From the NCBI GenBank assembly GCA_052034135.1, contig JBPOJC010000041.1, positions 1-7,620 of the forward strand: DNA of 7,620 nucleotides, read 5' to 3'. The position numbers were made by a program, and so were the translations under genes. How positions within the stretch are numbered: the stretch's first letter is position 1; each line of letters begins with the position of its first letter. A model generated the notes under the pieces. It ran no database searches and was not told where the DNA came from. It was given only the letters and a program-made list of their open reading frames with translations. Origin of the DNA: JAGPKI01 sp052034135. Its GTDB lineage: Bacteria > Caldisericota > Caldisericia > UBA6126 > JAGPKI01. Positions 1 through 7,121 of the stretch are shown one piece after another.

Positions 1-884
1 AAACTCCTCTTTTCATAAGAAATAAAAACGATATAGACTTTCTAACTATTGATAATTTCAATGTGAATAACTTATCGGTCTATCTTTCAAAATTTGAACA
101 GGGAGAAATAGGTTTAGCTGAAAATAATGGAAGAATAATAATAACAACAAAACCCTGCGATGCAAAAAGTATTATCCAGATGATTTCAGATGAGCAGATT
201 GATAAAGAGAAAATAATCCTTGTAGTATATGAGTGCGATGGAGTAATTGATTTAAAGAAATTATCAAAATCAGCTGGTGAAATAAGGCAAGTTGAAACAA
301 ACGAAGAATATGTAAATTTCACAAAACTTAATGGAGAAACTGGCAAAGTTAAATTAATTTCAGTTCTTTTAGATAAGTGCCTTAATGGAAATTGCAATTT
401 ACCTTATTTTTATAACTATTACTTTGTTGGCAATGAAATAAGCTTTAAAGAAAGAATAAATAAAAGAAGTAAACCTCGTAAATTAATAATTCAAAAACTA
501 AAAAACAAAGAAGAACTTAAAAAAATGGTTGAGGATGAAATTTCGAAATGTATAAGGTGTAATGCATGCAGGAATATTTGTCCTGCATGCTTCTGTTCAG
601 ATAGATGCGTGTTTGACAAACCCAAATTACCCGTTGAACTCTTAGAAAAGGATGTGAGTTTAACTGAAAACTTATTATTTCACCTAATAAGATTTTATCA
701 TGTGTTCCCTAATTGTACAGGATGTGGTGAATGTGAAAGAGTTTGTCCTCAAGGTATAAAGTTAAACATATTCTACAAGTACATTAATGAAATAGTTTCA
801 ACTGAGTTCGGATTCATACCAGGAAGCACAGATAGTGCAAGACAGCCTCTTTTAAGTCATAGGCTTGGAGAGGATCTCGTTTAG
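1..884 (+). CDS. FrhB/FdhB-like protein with two [4Fe-4S] ferredoxin motifs, 5' partial
   Basis: The reading frame is open from base 3 with no stop, so the gene begins upstream of the window. The GTG at 63 is probably internal, because the codons before it (TPLFIR..., then NFNVNNLSVYL) match the 'ATPVFI...NNLAVYL' region I recall for this family. 293 residues are visible. Counting from base 3, PCDA is at 51-54 and YECDG at 76-80, family signatures of the FrhB-like N-terminal part. A first ferredoxin motif CIRCNACRNICP is at 183-194, followed by CFCSDRC at 196-202. A second motif CTGCGECERVCP is at 238-249. The likely role is cytoplasmic electron relay between a flavin or hydride donor and other Fe-S subunits. 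Relatives, as recalled, sit beside HdrA/MvhD- and AsrA-like genes. The stop codon overlaps the Shine-Dalgarno of the next gene. The electron donor and acceptor cannot be read from sequence. An estimated 60-90 N-terminal residues are missing. Confidence 0.88.
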   Translation, partial: TPLFIRNKNDIDFLTIDNFNVNNLSVYLSKFEQGEIGLAENNGRIIITTKPCDAKSIIQMISDEQIDKEKIILVVYECDGVIDLKKLSKSAGEIRQVETNEEYVNFTKLNGETGKVKLISVLLDKCLNGNCNLPYFYNYYFVGNEISFKERINKRSKPRKLIIQKLKNKEELKKMVEDEISKCIRCNACRNICPACFCSDRCVFDKPKLPVELLEKDVSLTENLLFHLIRFYHVFPNCTGCGECERVCPQGIKLNIFYKYINEIVSTEFGFIPGSTDSARQPLLSHRLGEDLV

Positions 885-888
885 GAGG
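884..888 (+). promoter_or_regulatory. Ribosome binding site of the AsrA/HydB-like gene
   Basis: GGAGG lies five bases before the ATG at 894. Its first G is the last base of the preceding TAG stop, so termination and re-initiation are tightly coupled. This supports 894 as the start. Confidence 0.8.
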
Positions 889-893
889 TTACA

Positions 894-1940
894 ATGGAGC
901 AATATAGACTACCAAAAAATGAACTTAAAAGTTTTTTAGAATTATTGAAAGAAGATTATAAAAAAATAGTAGGACCAGGAGTAGACGAGGAAGATAGAAG
1001 CATTTTTAAAGAGATAACAGACATAAATGACTTAAAATTAGAAAAAACCATTCCTTTAAAACCACCAAAAGAATTCCTTTTTCCCCAGAAAGATGATCTC
1101 TTCAATTATTCCTGTCATAAAGATACCATAGAAATAAATGTTAAGGATACTACCGAAAAACAGGTTCTTTTTGCATTGAGACCATGTGATTTGGCAGCGA
1201 TAAACTATTCAGATACTTTCTTTAAAAACAATTTTTTGGATAACTACTACTCTCAAAAAAGAGAAAGCACTCTTATAATTGGTATTTCGTGTGAATTTCC
1301 GTCAAACAAATGTTTCTGCACCTCTATGGATATATCCCCCACTTCGAGCAATGGAGCAGATATATTCCTTACAAACGGTGATTCATTTTTCTTGCTCGAA
1401 TTCATCTCAGAAAAGAGTAATTCTATAAAAGAAAAACTTAAGAATATCTTAACAGAATCCTTACCAGAAGATAATTCTTTAAAAGAGAAAATTGATAAAA
1501 AGACTCGTTCTCTTCTATTGGAAGAATTTAATCTAAAGAAAGTAAGAGAGAGCTTAGAAAAAGCATATACAAGTGAAGATACTTGGAAAAAATATAGTGA
1601 TGCCTGTATTGTATGTGGAGCATGCACATTTGATTGCCCAACATGCACCTGCTTCGACGTTAATGACGGCTTTATAGATAAGGATCTTGGAACGAGATAT
1701 AGAACATGGGATTCTTGTTCGTTCTATAATTTCTCTCTTCACGCATCAGGGCATAATCCAAGAGGAAGAAAAATTGATAGACTAAGGCAGAGAATAATGC
1801 ATAAATTTAATTATACAGTCAAACAATTTAATTTATGGTCTTGTGTTGGCTGTGGAAGATGTATTGCGGTTTGCCCTGTAGGAATAAATACAAGAAGTAT
1901 AGTTAAAGATTTTGAGGAGGCTCTGAATGAAAACAAATAA
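894..1940 (+). CDS. AsrA/HydB-like dicluster [4Fe-4S] electron-transfer subunit
   Basis: The product has 348 residues, about the usual length for the beta subunit of archaeal sulfhydrogenase (HydB) and anaerobic sulfite reductase subunit A (AsrA). Family marks are LKPPKEFLFPQ near 55-65, RPCDL at 96-100, a Cys cluster C133...C140-F-C142, and CIVCGACTFDCP at 238-249 followed by C251 and C253. Further on are WDSC (272-275), the SGHNPR motif (285-290) and a second ferredoxin motif CVGCGRCIAVCP at 317-328. It should carry two [4Fe-4S] clusters and pass electrons between the flavoprotein encoded next and another subunit, in the cytoplasm. It has a strong Shine-Dalgarno five bases before the ATG and overlaps the next gene by 14 bases. 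The same protein type is FloxB-like in HdrABC-FloxABCD clusters, so a sulfite or sulfur substrate should not be assumed. There is no siroheme protein (AsrC) or hydrogenase subunit in the window. Confidence 0.92.
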   Translation: MEQYRLPKNELKSFLELLKEDYKKIVGPGVDEEDRSIFKEITDINDLKLEKTIPLKPPKEFLFPQKDDLFNYSCHKDTIEINVKDTTEKQVLFALRPCDLAAINYSDTFFKNNFLDNYYSQKRESTLIIGISCEFPSNKCFCTSMDISPTSSNGADIFLTNGDSFFLLEFISEKSNSIKEKLKNILTESLPEDNSLKEKIDKKTRSLLLEEFNLKKVRESLEKAYTSEDTWKKYSDACIVCGACTFDCPTCTCFDVNDGFIDKDLGTRYRTWDSCSFYNFSLHASGHNPRGRKIDRLRQRIMHKFNYTVKQFNLWSCVGCGRCIAVCPVGINTRSIVKDFEEALNENK

Positions 1941-2787
1941 CTTATACATTCCGTTACCCTCAGAAATAGTAGAGATAAAAGAGCAAGGAACAAATATCAA
2001 AAGTTTCCTTGTTAAACTACCTAAAGAAATTAATGGTTCTGAAATAATGCCTGGACAATTCTTTGAAATTTCAGTTTTTGGTCAAGGCGAGGCTCCAATA
2101 TCTATATCTGACGTATTTCTAAACAATAACACCCTTTTATTCTGCGTTGCTAATGTAGGAACAGTAACTGAAAAATTGCATTCGCTAAAAACTGGCTCCA
2201 TTGTTGGGATTAGAGGTCCATTTGGAAATGGATTTCCAATGAGTAGTTTTAAGGGTAAGAATTTAATTCTTCTTGGCGGAGGAATTGGCCTTGCACCCTT
2301 AAGAGCTGTTGCAAGCTATTTCTTTAATAATGTTGATTCTTACGGTAAACTTGAACTCCTTTATGGAGCACGATCCTCAAAAGACCTTATTTACAAAGAT
2401 GAACTTAAGCAGTGGAGGCTTAAAACAAATACAATTGTTAAGATTTCAATCGATAAACCTGAGAAAGATTGGAAAGGTAATGTAGGCTTTGTAACCTCAT
2501 TCCTTGATCCAAGCTTTGCAGATAGAAGCGAAATACTATTTAACATTGATAAAGAATTTAAGAATACTAAACTTATCATTTGTGGCCCGCCTCAGATGAT
2601 AAATACAACGATTAAAACCATTGAAAAACTAAATTTTCCCGATCAGGAGGTATTTATCGCATTAGAAAATAGAATGAAATGCGGTATGGGAAAATGTGGA
2701 CATTGCAATATTGGAAGTAAATATGTTTGCATGGATGGTCCAATTTTTACCCTTAGTGAATTAAAACAACTTCCAAAGGAATTTTGA
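1927..2787 (+). CDS. AsrB/HydG-like FAD/NAD(P)-binding oxidoreductase with [2Fe-2S] site
   Basis: The product has 286 residues and the ferredoxin-NADP reductase-type fold shared by AsrB, HydG and the dihydroorotate dehydrogenase electron-transfer subunit (PyrK). Residues 1-105 form the FAD-binding barrel, with GQFFEIS (43-49), GEAPISIS (54-61) and GPFGNGFP (97-104). The nucleotide-binding domain has GGGIGLAPLRA at 117-127 and ICGPPQM at 218-224. The C-terminus carries C252, C257, C260 and C268, the spacing of a [2Fe-2S] site as in PyrK/AsrB. It probably oxidises or reduces NAD(P)H and exchanges electrons with the adjacent AsrA/HydB-like protein. The ATG lies inside the end of the upstream gene, with GGAGG at 1916-1920 six bases before it. 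The 14-base overlap implies coupled translation. NADH versus NADPH preference cannot be decided from these motifs. PyrK itself is unlikely because no pyrD is adjacent and the neighbours are Fe-S and cytochrome genes. Confidence 0.92.
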   Translation: MKTNNLYIPLPSEIVEIKEQGTNIKSFLVKLPKEINGSEIMPGQFFEISVFGQGEAPISISDVFLNNNTLLFCVANVGTVTEKLHSLKTGSIVGIRGPFGNGFPMSSFKGKNLILLGGGIGLAPLRAVASYFFNNVDSYGKLELLYGARSSKDLIYKDELKQWRLKTNTIVKISIDKPEKDWKGNVGFVTSFLDPSFADRSEILFNIDKEFKNTKLIICGPPQMINTTIKTIEKLNFPDQEVFIALENRMKCGMGKCGHCNIGSKYVCMDGPIFTLSELKQLPKEF

Positions 2788-2790
2788 TAT

Positions 2791-2795
2791 GGAGG
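2791..2795 (+). promoter_or_regulatory. Ribosome binding site fixing the cytochrome b start
   Basis: GGAGG lies six bases before the ATG at 2802. An in-frame TTG at 2784 would give six extra codons, but they would be translated across this site with no Shine-Dalgarno of their own. The start at 2802 is therefore preferred. Confidence 0.85.
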
Positions 2796-2801
2796 AATAC
2801 A

Positions 2802-3956
2802 ATGGCTGAAAAGAAAAGTATTTGGTTCAAAATCACATTTTGGTTTAAAGATAGATGGCAAAGAGTAGATTTGTTTGATGAAAAGCTTATAAAAGCTCAT
2901 AAAAGAAATCCAGCATATTATATAGGCTCAATCCTTTATATCTCGTTGATAGTACAAATATTAATAGGTGGAATACTTGCAATTTACTATGTTCCCACTT
3001 TTGAAGGTGCCTATAAAAGTGTTGAATATATAACAACTGAGCTAAAACTCTTTGGCTTTCCAATTGGCTTCTGGCTCAGAAATTTACACAGATATCTTGC
3101 TGACGCAATTATAATTCTTGCAATGCTGAGAGTTTTCAGGTTCTATTTTACAGGAGACTTCAAAAAACCTAATGAGCTCTCTTGGATCATAGCAATAGTT
3201 TTTCTACTAATTTCAACAATGTTTGGTTTTAGTGGTTATGTTTTACCGATGGACCAAAGAGCCTACTGGGCAATAACAATTGGAACGGCTTTTCCGCTTG
3301 CAATTGATGATATGCCTCTAATTGGAAATTTACGAATAGGATCATTGCTATCATTTATTGCAAGAGGTGGAACAGCCTTAAACCAAAATACCTTAACAAG
3401 ATTTTATGCATTACATTATATTCTACCAATAGCTGTTGTCCTTTTCGTTGAAGCTTATTATTACTTCACGAGGAAAAAGAGGATCAATATTCCAGTCCTT
3501 TCCATAATTATATTCGTAGTGATAATTTTAGCTATTGGGCAATTCTTCCCTGCAACCTCTGAAGCTCCAGCAACTCCAGCAAGCCCTCCAGAGCATATTT
3601 TACCTGATTGGTACTTTCTCTTTACGTACTATTTCTTAAAAATCCTGCCTCTTTTATTAGGTATACTCTTTAACGTAGGCTTTATTATATTTGTTGCGCT
3701 AATGCCCTGGATTGAAACAAATCCTTACAAAGAAGCAAAAAAAAGACCATTGTGGATTGCTCTCGGAGTTTTGGGAGTTGCTCTATTTGGAATACTGTCA
3801 TATAGAAGTTTTCTTATTTCGGACACAACAATTCTCAAAAAAGATGTTCCATATCTTATTCTCGCATATGTTTTGGTAATATTAATTGGAAGATTTTTCC
3901 AGAAAAGGGTTTATGAAAATGAAAGAAAAAAACACGAACTGGTTAAGCAGAAATAG
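2802..3956 (+). CDS. Cytochrome b (b6 plus subunit-IV type), PDWY motif, lacking heme bH histidines
   Basis: The product has 384 residues starting at ATG 2802. About eight membrane segments are visible (roughly 40-64, 88-112, 126-148, 201-222, 228-248, 276-302, 317-336, 347-366). The whole chain matches bc1/b6f cytochrome b: GGILAIYYVP, YKSVEYI, RNLHRY (93-98), FTGDFKKPNELSW, SGYVLPMDQ (144-152), TLTRFYALHY (197-206), then PPEHILPDWYF (262-272) for the Qo loop. H96 and H205 match the p-side heme bL ligands. The positions 14 residues after H96 (R110) and 14-15 after H205 (Y219, Y220), where the heme bH histidines belong, are not His. No other His lies in a membrane segment. Family proteins move electrons between quinol and c-type or Rieske partners; here no Rieske or cytochrome c gene is adjacent. 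The operon instead places it with NAD(P)H/Fe-S proteins, suggesting the membrane anchor and possible quinone site of a complex. It overlaps the next small gene. The fold is secure; the electron path is inference. Confidence 0.93.
   Translation: MAEKKSIWFKITFWFKDRWQRVDLFDEKLIKAHKRNPAYYIGSILYISLIVQILIGGILAIYYVPTFEGAYKSVEYITTELKLFGFPIGFWLRNLHRYLADAIIILAMLRVFRFYFTGDFKKPNELSWIIAIVFLLISTMFGFSGYVLPMDQRAYWAITIGTAFPLAIDDMPLIGNLRIGSLLSFIARGGTALNQNTLTRFYALHYILPIAVVLFVEAYYYFTRKKRINIPVLSIIIFVVIILAIGQFFPATSEAPATPASPPEHILPDWYFLFTYYFLKILPLLLGILFNVGFIIFVALMPWIETNPYKEAKKRPLWIALGVLGVALFGILSYRSFLISDTTILKKDVPYLILAYVLVILIGRFFQKRVYENERKKHELVKQK
3903..3909 (+). promoter_or_regulatory. Ribosome binding site inside the cytochrome b gene
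   Basis: AAAAGGG lies inside the last codons of cytochrome b, nine bases before ATG 3919 and three before ATG 3913. The spacing favours 3919 as the start of the next small membrane protein. Confidence 0.55.
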
Positions 3957-4224
3957 TAATTGGCTCTTTATATTGCTTCTTCTTTTAGCAATAATCGTCT
4001 TAAATTTTGCAATTGATAGTGCCAAATATTTGTATATTTATTTTAGAATTCAAACTTTGATTGTTTTTATTATCTTGTGCATATGCTTAATTTTATTAGT
4101 TGGCTTTTTAGGTTTAATTATCTACCTTGAAGATAAATTAAGTGGACGTAATAAACGTAATATAGCCATCTACGATAAATTGATCGATAAAATTATAATC
4201 AATGACAAGAAAAGGAGAAATTGA
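3919..4224 (+). CDS. Small membrane protein with two transmembrane segments, unknown function
   Basis: I do not recognise this 101-residue protein. It has a short polar N-terminus (MKEKNTNWLSRNSNW), a first hydrophobic helix at about 14-33, a short loop, a second helix at about 45-70, then a strongly basic C-terminal tail (GRNKR, DKKRRN). By the positive-inside rule the tail, and probably both ends, face the cytoplasm. The helix-2 exit reads GFLGLIIYLEDKL, which resembles GFITYLETKI in the next gene. The start is uncertain: ATG 3919 has the better Shine-Dalgarno spacing, ATG 3913 is possible, and TTG 3886 is unlikely. It overlaps cytochrome b by 38 bases and lies three bases before the following gene, so it is probably co-translated with the cytochrome and may be an accessory membrane subunit. 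Confidence 0.75.
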   Translation: MKEKNTNWLSRNSNWLFILLLLLAIIVLNFAIDSAKYLYIYFRIQTLIVFIILCICLILLVGFLGLIIYLEDKLSGRNKRNIAIYDKLIDKIIINDKKRRN

Positions 4225-4227
4225 TAT

Positions 4228-4434
4228 ATGAAAGAAGTTAAAAATTTATCATTAATTTCATTCTTCTTAATATTGATACTTCTAATAACAATTTTTATTG
4301 GTTTTAGAGCAGAGCTTGCAAATAACCAGAGATTATTTATAGTTTCAGCTGGAGTATTCTTAATAATTTTTGGCTTTATAACATATTTAGAGACCAAAAT
4401 AAAATGGCTGGAAAAAAAAGAAAGAAAAGGTTAG
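4228..4434 (+). CDS. Small two-transmembrane protein resembling its upstream neighbour
   Basis: This 68-residue protein is not recognised by family. It has two hydrophobic segments, at about 8-26 and 34-54, joined by a short polar loop (RAELANNQR), and ends in a charged tail (KIKWLEKKERKG). The exit of helix 2, FGFITYLETKI, resembles the same place in the preceding protein (LGLIIYLEDKL), so the two may be diverged duplicates or two members of one small-subunit family. AAAGGAG at 4211-4217 lies ten bases before the ATG. The gene begins three bases after the previous stop and overlaps the next gene by 31 bases. Its position between cytochrome b and a secreted protein suggests a small subunit or assembly factor of the membrane complex. 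That role is inference from position only. Confidence 0.75.
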   Translation: MKEVKNLSLISFFLILILLITIFIGFRAELANNQRLFIVSAGVFLIIFGFITYLETKIKWLEKKERKG

Positions 4435-7121
4435 AAGGTTTTTTAGGATGCTTTTTATGTATCATATTGCTTTTATCAGTAACGCTAAATTTTAATCAGA
4501 CTTTTGCAGAAGAAAAATTAGTTCTCAGCGAAAAGCAGCTTTCTTTTGTATTAATAGAAGGAGAAAAGTCATCTAAAACAGTAAAAATCTCAAATACAAC
4601 CCCTTCTGATATTTATTTTTCAGCTTTTAAGGCAGGCTTAGTTGATAAACCAGTCAAATTACTATCAAACGGTGAAGAAGAAACAGGTTCTTACTGGCTT
4701 ACAGCAAAGCAGAATTATATGCGCACAGGATATAATGAAGTTGAATCCGCCGTTCCACCTTTTTCTTATAAATGGAAATACACAGCTCAAAAAATTTTTC
4801 ACTCTCCAGTTTTAGCAGGAAGAAATTTATATATACCCTGTGAAGATGGATGTGTATATTTAATCGAAAGTAGAACTGGCGTCTTTAAAGAAAGATTCAC
4901 TTTTAGCTCACCAATATTCTCGTTAAATATTATGGGGAGATACTTAATTGTTGTTAGTAAAGATGAATTAGTTGCATTCGACAGAAGCTCAAAATTATTC
5001 CTATGGGAATATAAAACAGGCAGCATAGAACAATGCCCTGTTGTTCTTAGCGAAGATACAGTTTTCTTTGCTACTGGGGAAAGTATTACTGCCTTAAAAA
5101 TATCCGACGGTAGCACTATTTGGAGCAAAGAAGGTAGTTACATTACAGTAGGGGGAGCAAAAAATAGAATAATTGTAACATCAAAGAACAATGTTATGAC
5201 CTGCTTTAATGGAACAAATGGCGAAATTCTTTATAACGTTAAACTATCAGGTACAATTGTTGGTGCCCCTACACTTTATAATGATTTTGCTTTTACAACC
5301 TGCTATATCCAGGAGAAAGAAGGTTATTCCAGTATAATTTGTTTTGATAAAGATGGAGAAAAAGTCTGGAATTACGACATAGAGGAAATAATAACCTCAT
5401 CTCAATCAATATACAAAGATTACCTTATAATTGGATCAGCCGATGGAACAATTTACACATTAAATAGATTTACAGGAAATCTTATATGGAAATTTAAGAC
5501 AAATTCACCTGTGCATGTATCTCCAACAATTGCACAAAATATATCATATATAGGATGTAATAATGGAATAGTCTATGGATTAAATATTCAAACTGGAGAA
5601 AAAGTCTGGGAAGCCAATTTTGGATTTCCTATATACTCAGAGATCGTCTTAGCGCAGGGTTTCATCTATACAACTGATAATACCGGGGCATTGATTGCCT
5701 ATGGTAGAGAGTGGGAAAATGTAGTTCCACCAATGTCTCCAGAAGGGCTTAAAGGATATCCAGGAGATAAATGTGTTACATTATTTTGGAGAGTTTCAAC
5801 TTATGAGCCGGATCTTTCGGGGTACAATGTATACAGAAAAGGTCTTTATGAAGTAGATTTTTCTTTTATCGAAAAACTTGGCATAGTAAACAACTATCAG
5901 GATAAAAAAGTAGAGAATGGCAATGAATATAGCTACATTGTAAGAGCTTACGACACTTATGGTAACGAGAGTGCTAATTCAGGACAGGTAACTGTGAAGC
6001 CAACTGAGTTATGGGATCCTGTATGGCTAAATTTTAATCCGACAAATGGTGCAATAAGAGGAAATAGCTTTATCGACTTAATCTTAGAGGTAGATGCCTC
6101 TAAAGTTACTCAAGGTTTTTACTCAGGCTACATTTATATTGTTCATTCAGGAGACTTGGAAAGCTCAAAACCATTGGAGATCTTAGTTAATGTAGAAATA
6201 CAAAGAAGCGAAATAGTAAAACCTAAAGCTCCTGAGATTTTAAGCATTACAGCAAGCGATAAAAGAGTAGTTTTAAAGTGGTCAAGCATAGAAAACGCAA
6301 AACTCTATAAACTATTCAGGTCGTATGTTTCAAAAGATGAATACCAATTAATAAGTGAATTTCCTGCGAATGTAACTTCATATATAGATGAAGGCGTTAG
6401 AAACAAGGTAAGGTATTATTACTCTATTAAAAGCGTCGACCAAAACAATAACGAAAGTGATTATTCCTCAGAAGTTAGTATAATGCCAGAACCATTGCCG
6501 GTAACTGTTAATTTAAAAGATAATACAACTATATATGATGCGATCTTTGATTTATCAGGAAGAGCAGATCCTAAAGCAAAATTACTTATTAAGGGTAAGA
6601 CTGTAAATTTAGACTCAGAAGGATACTTTAAAACAACCGTTGGAGTGCCAGTGGGCAATAGCATCATAGATATTAAAGCTTACGATACTGATGGTAACTT
6701 ACAGGAATTAAAATTAAATGTCAATTACTTAACCAATTTCCTAAAGATGGAACTCAAAGTTAACTCCAAAATTGTATTTATTAACTCGAAAGAATGGCCT
6801 TATGAGCTGGACGTGCCACCAAAAATTTATAATAATAGGACTTTTGTTCCTTTAAGATTTTTAGCAGAAACAATTGGAGCAGAGGTCTATTGGGAGCCAA
6901 CTGAAAAGAAAATAACTTACAAAAAGGGTGGAACAACCATTGAGCTCTGGATTGGAAAAAAGATTGTTAGTATAAATGGTAAGGAAACTCAAATTGATGC
7001 AGAACCATTTATTGAAAATGGAAGAACTCTTGTACCGCTTAGATTTATTACCGAGCCACTCGGTGCAGAAGTTATCTGGAACGACAAAGACCGCTCTATT
7101 CAACTAAACTTTAAGTTTTAA
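4404..7121 (+). CDS. Secreted PQQ-propeller, FN3, BACON-like and copper-amine-oxidase-N protein
   Basis: The product has 905 residues. A basic n-region (KKRKKR), a hydrophobic stretch at about 12-30 and a TFA|EE cleavage site after residue 35 make a good Sec signal peptide. Residues 38-76 look like the first half of a BACON-type Ig domain. Residues about 95-435 are a PQQ-type beta-propeller with blade motifs of the form G.(I/V)Y.L...TG...W at about 148, 188, 227, 263, 309, 347, 387 and 427. FN3 domains lie at about 441-533 and 608-695. A BACON-like second half (WLNFNPTNG...) lies at 541-598, and an Ig-like/glucodextranase-B-like domain at about 697-776. The C-terminus (782-905) has two RT.VPLRF..E..GAEV.W motifs (812-830, 874-892) typical of the copper amine oxidase N-terminal domain, here a surface-associated module and not an enzyme. 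No enzyme active site is recognised. The start lies inside the upstream gene without a clear Shine-Dalgarno, implying translational coupling. It may be a cell-surface scaffold or an outside partner of the membrane complex. Confidence 0.9.
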   Translation: MAGKKRKKRLEGFLGCFLCIILLLSVTLNFNQTFAEEKLVLSEKQLSFVLIEGEKSSKTVKISNTTPSDIYFSAFKAGLVDKPVKLLSNGEEETGSYWLTAKQNYMRTGYNEVESAVPPFSYKWKYTAQKIFHSPVLAGRNLYIPCEDGCVYLIESRTGVFKERFTFSSPIFSLNIMGRYLIVVSKDELVAFDRSSKLFLWEYKTGSIEQCPVVLSEDTVFFATGESITALKISDGSTIWSKEGSYITVGGAKNRIIVTSKNNVMTCFNGTNGEILYNVKLSGTIVGAPTLYNDFAFTTCYIQEKEGYSSIICFDKDGEKVWNYDIEEIITSSQSIYKDYLIIGSADGTIYTLNRFTGNLIWKFKTNSPVHVSPTIAQNISYIGCNNGIVYGLNIQTGEKVWEANFGFPIYSEIVLAQGFIYTTDNTGALIAYGREWENVVPPMSPEGLKGYPGDKCVTLFWRVSTYEPDLSGYNVYRKGLYEVDFSFIEKLGIVNNYQDKKVENGNEYSYIVRAYDTYGNESANSGQVTVKPTELWDPVWLNFNPTNGAIRGNSFIDLILEVDASKVTQGFYSGYIYIVHSGDLESSKPLEILVNVEIQRSEIVKPKAPEILSITASDKRVVLKWSSIENAKLYKLFRSYVSKDEYQLISEFPANVTSYIDEGVRNKVRYYYSIKSVDQNNNESDYSSEVSIMPEPLPVTVNLKDNTTIYDAIFDLSGRADPKAKLLIKGKTVNLDSEGYFKTTVGVPVGNSIIDIKAYDTDGNLQELKLNVNYLTNFLKMELKVNSKIVFINSKEWPYELDVPPKIYNNRTFVPLRFLAETIGAEVYWEPTEKKITYKKGGTTIELWIGKKIVSINGKETQIDAEPFIENGRTLVPLRFITEPLGAEVIWNDKDRSIQLNFKF

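Noticed and set aside
2..14. 13-base match between the window start and 7274-7286 as flanking direct repeats of a mobile unit
   Set aside because: A match of this length is expected by chance in AT-rich DNA of this size, and the left copy lies inside a conserved coding region.
63..884. GTG at 63 as the true start of the first gene
   Set aside because: The frame is open to the window edge and the upstream codons fit the family, so the gene is truncated by the window and the GTG is probably internal.
1927..2787. Dihydroorotate dehydrogenase electron-transfer subunit (PyrK)
   Set aside because: The fold and Cys motif are shared, but there is no pyrD or pyrimidine gene nearby and the partner upstream is AsrA/HydB-like.
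80..7103. Minus-strand open frames of about 60-131 residues
   Set aside because: All lie opposite well-supported + strand genes, lack recognisable domains and have no convincing ribosome binding sites.
6747..7118. Copper amine oxidase enzyme
   Set aside because: Only the N-terminal-type module with the repeated VPLRF motif is present. The catalytic domain is absent, so no oxidase activity is implied.
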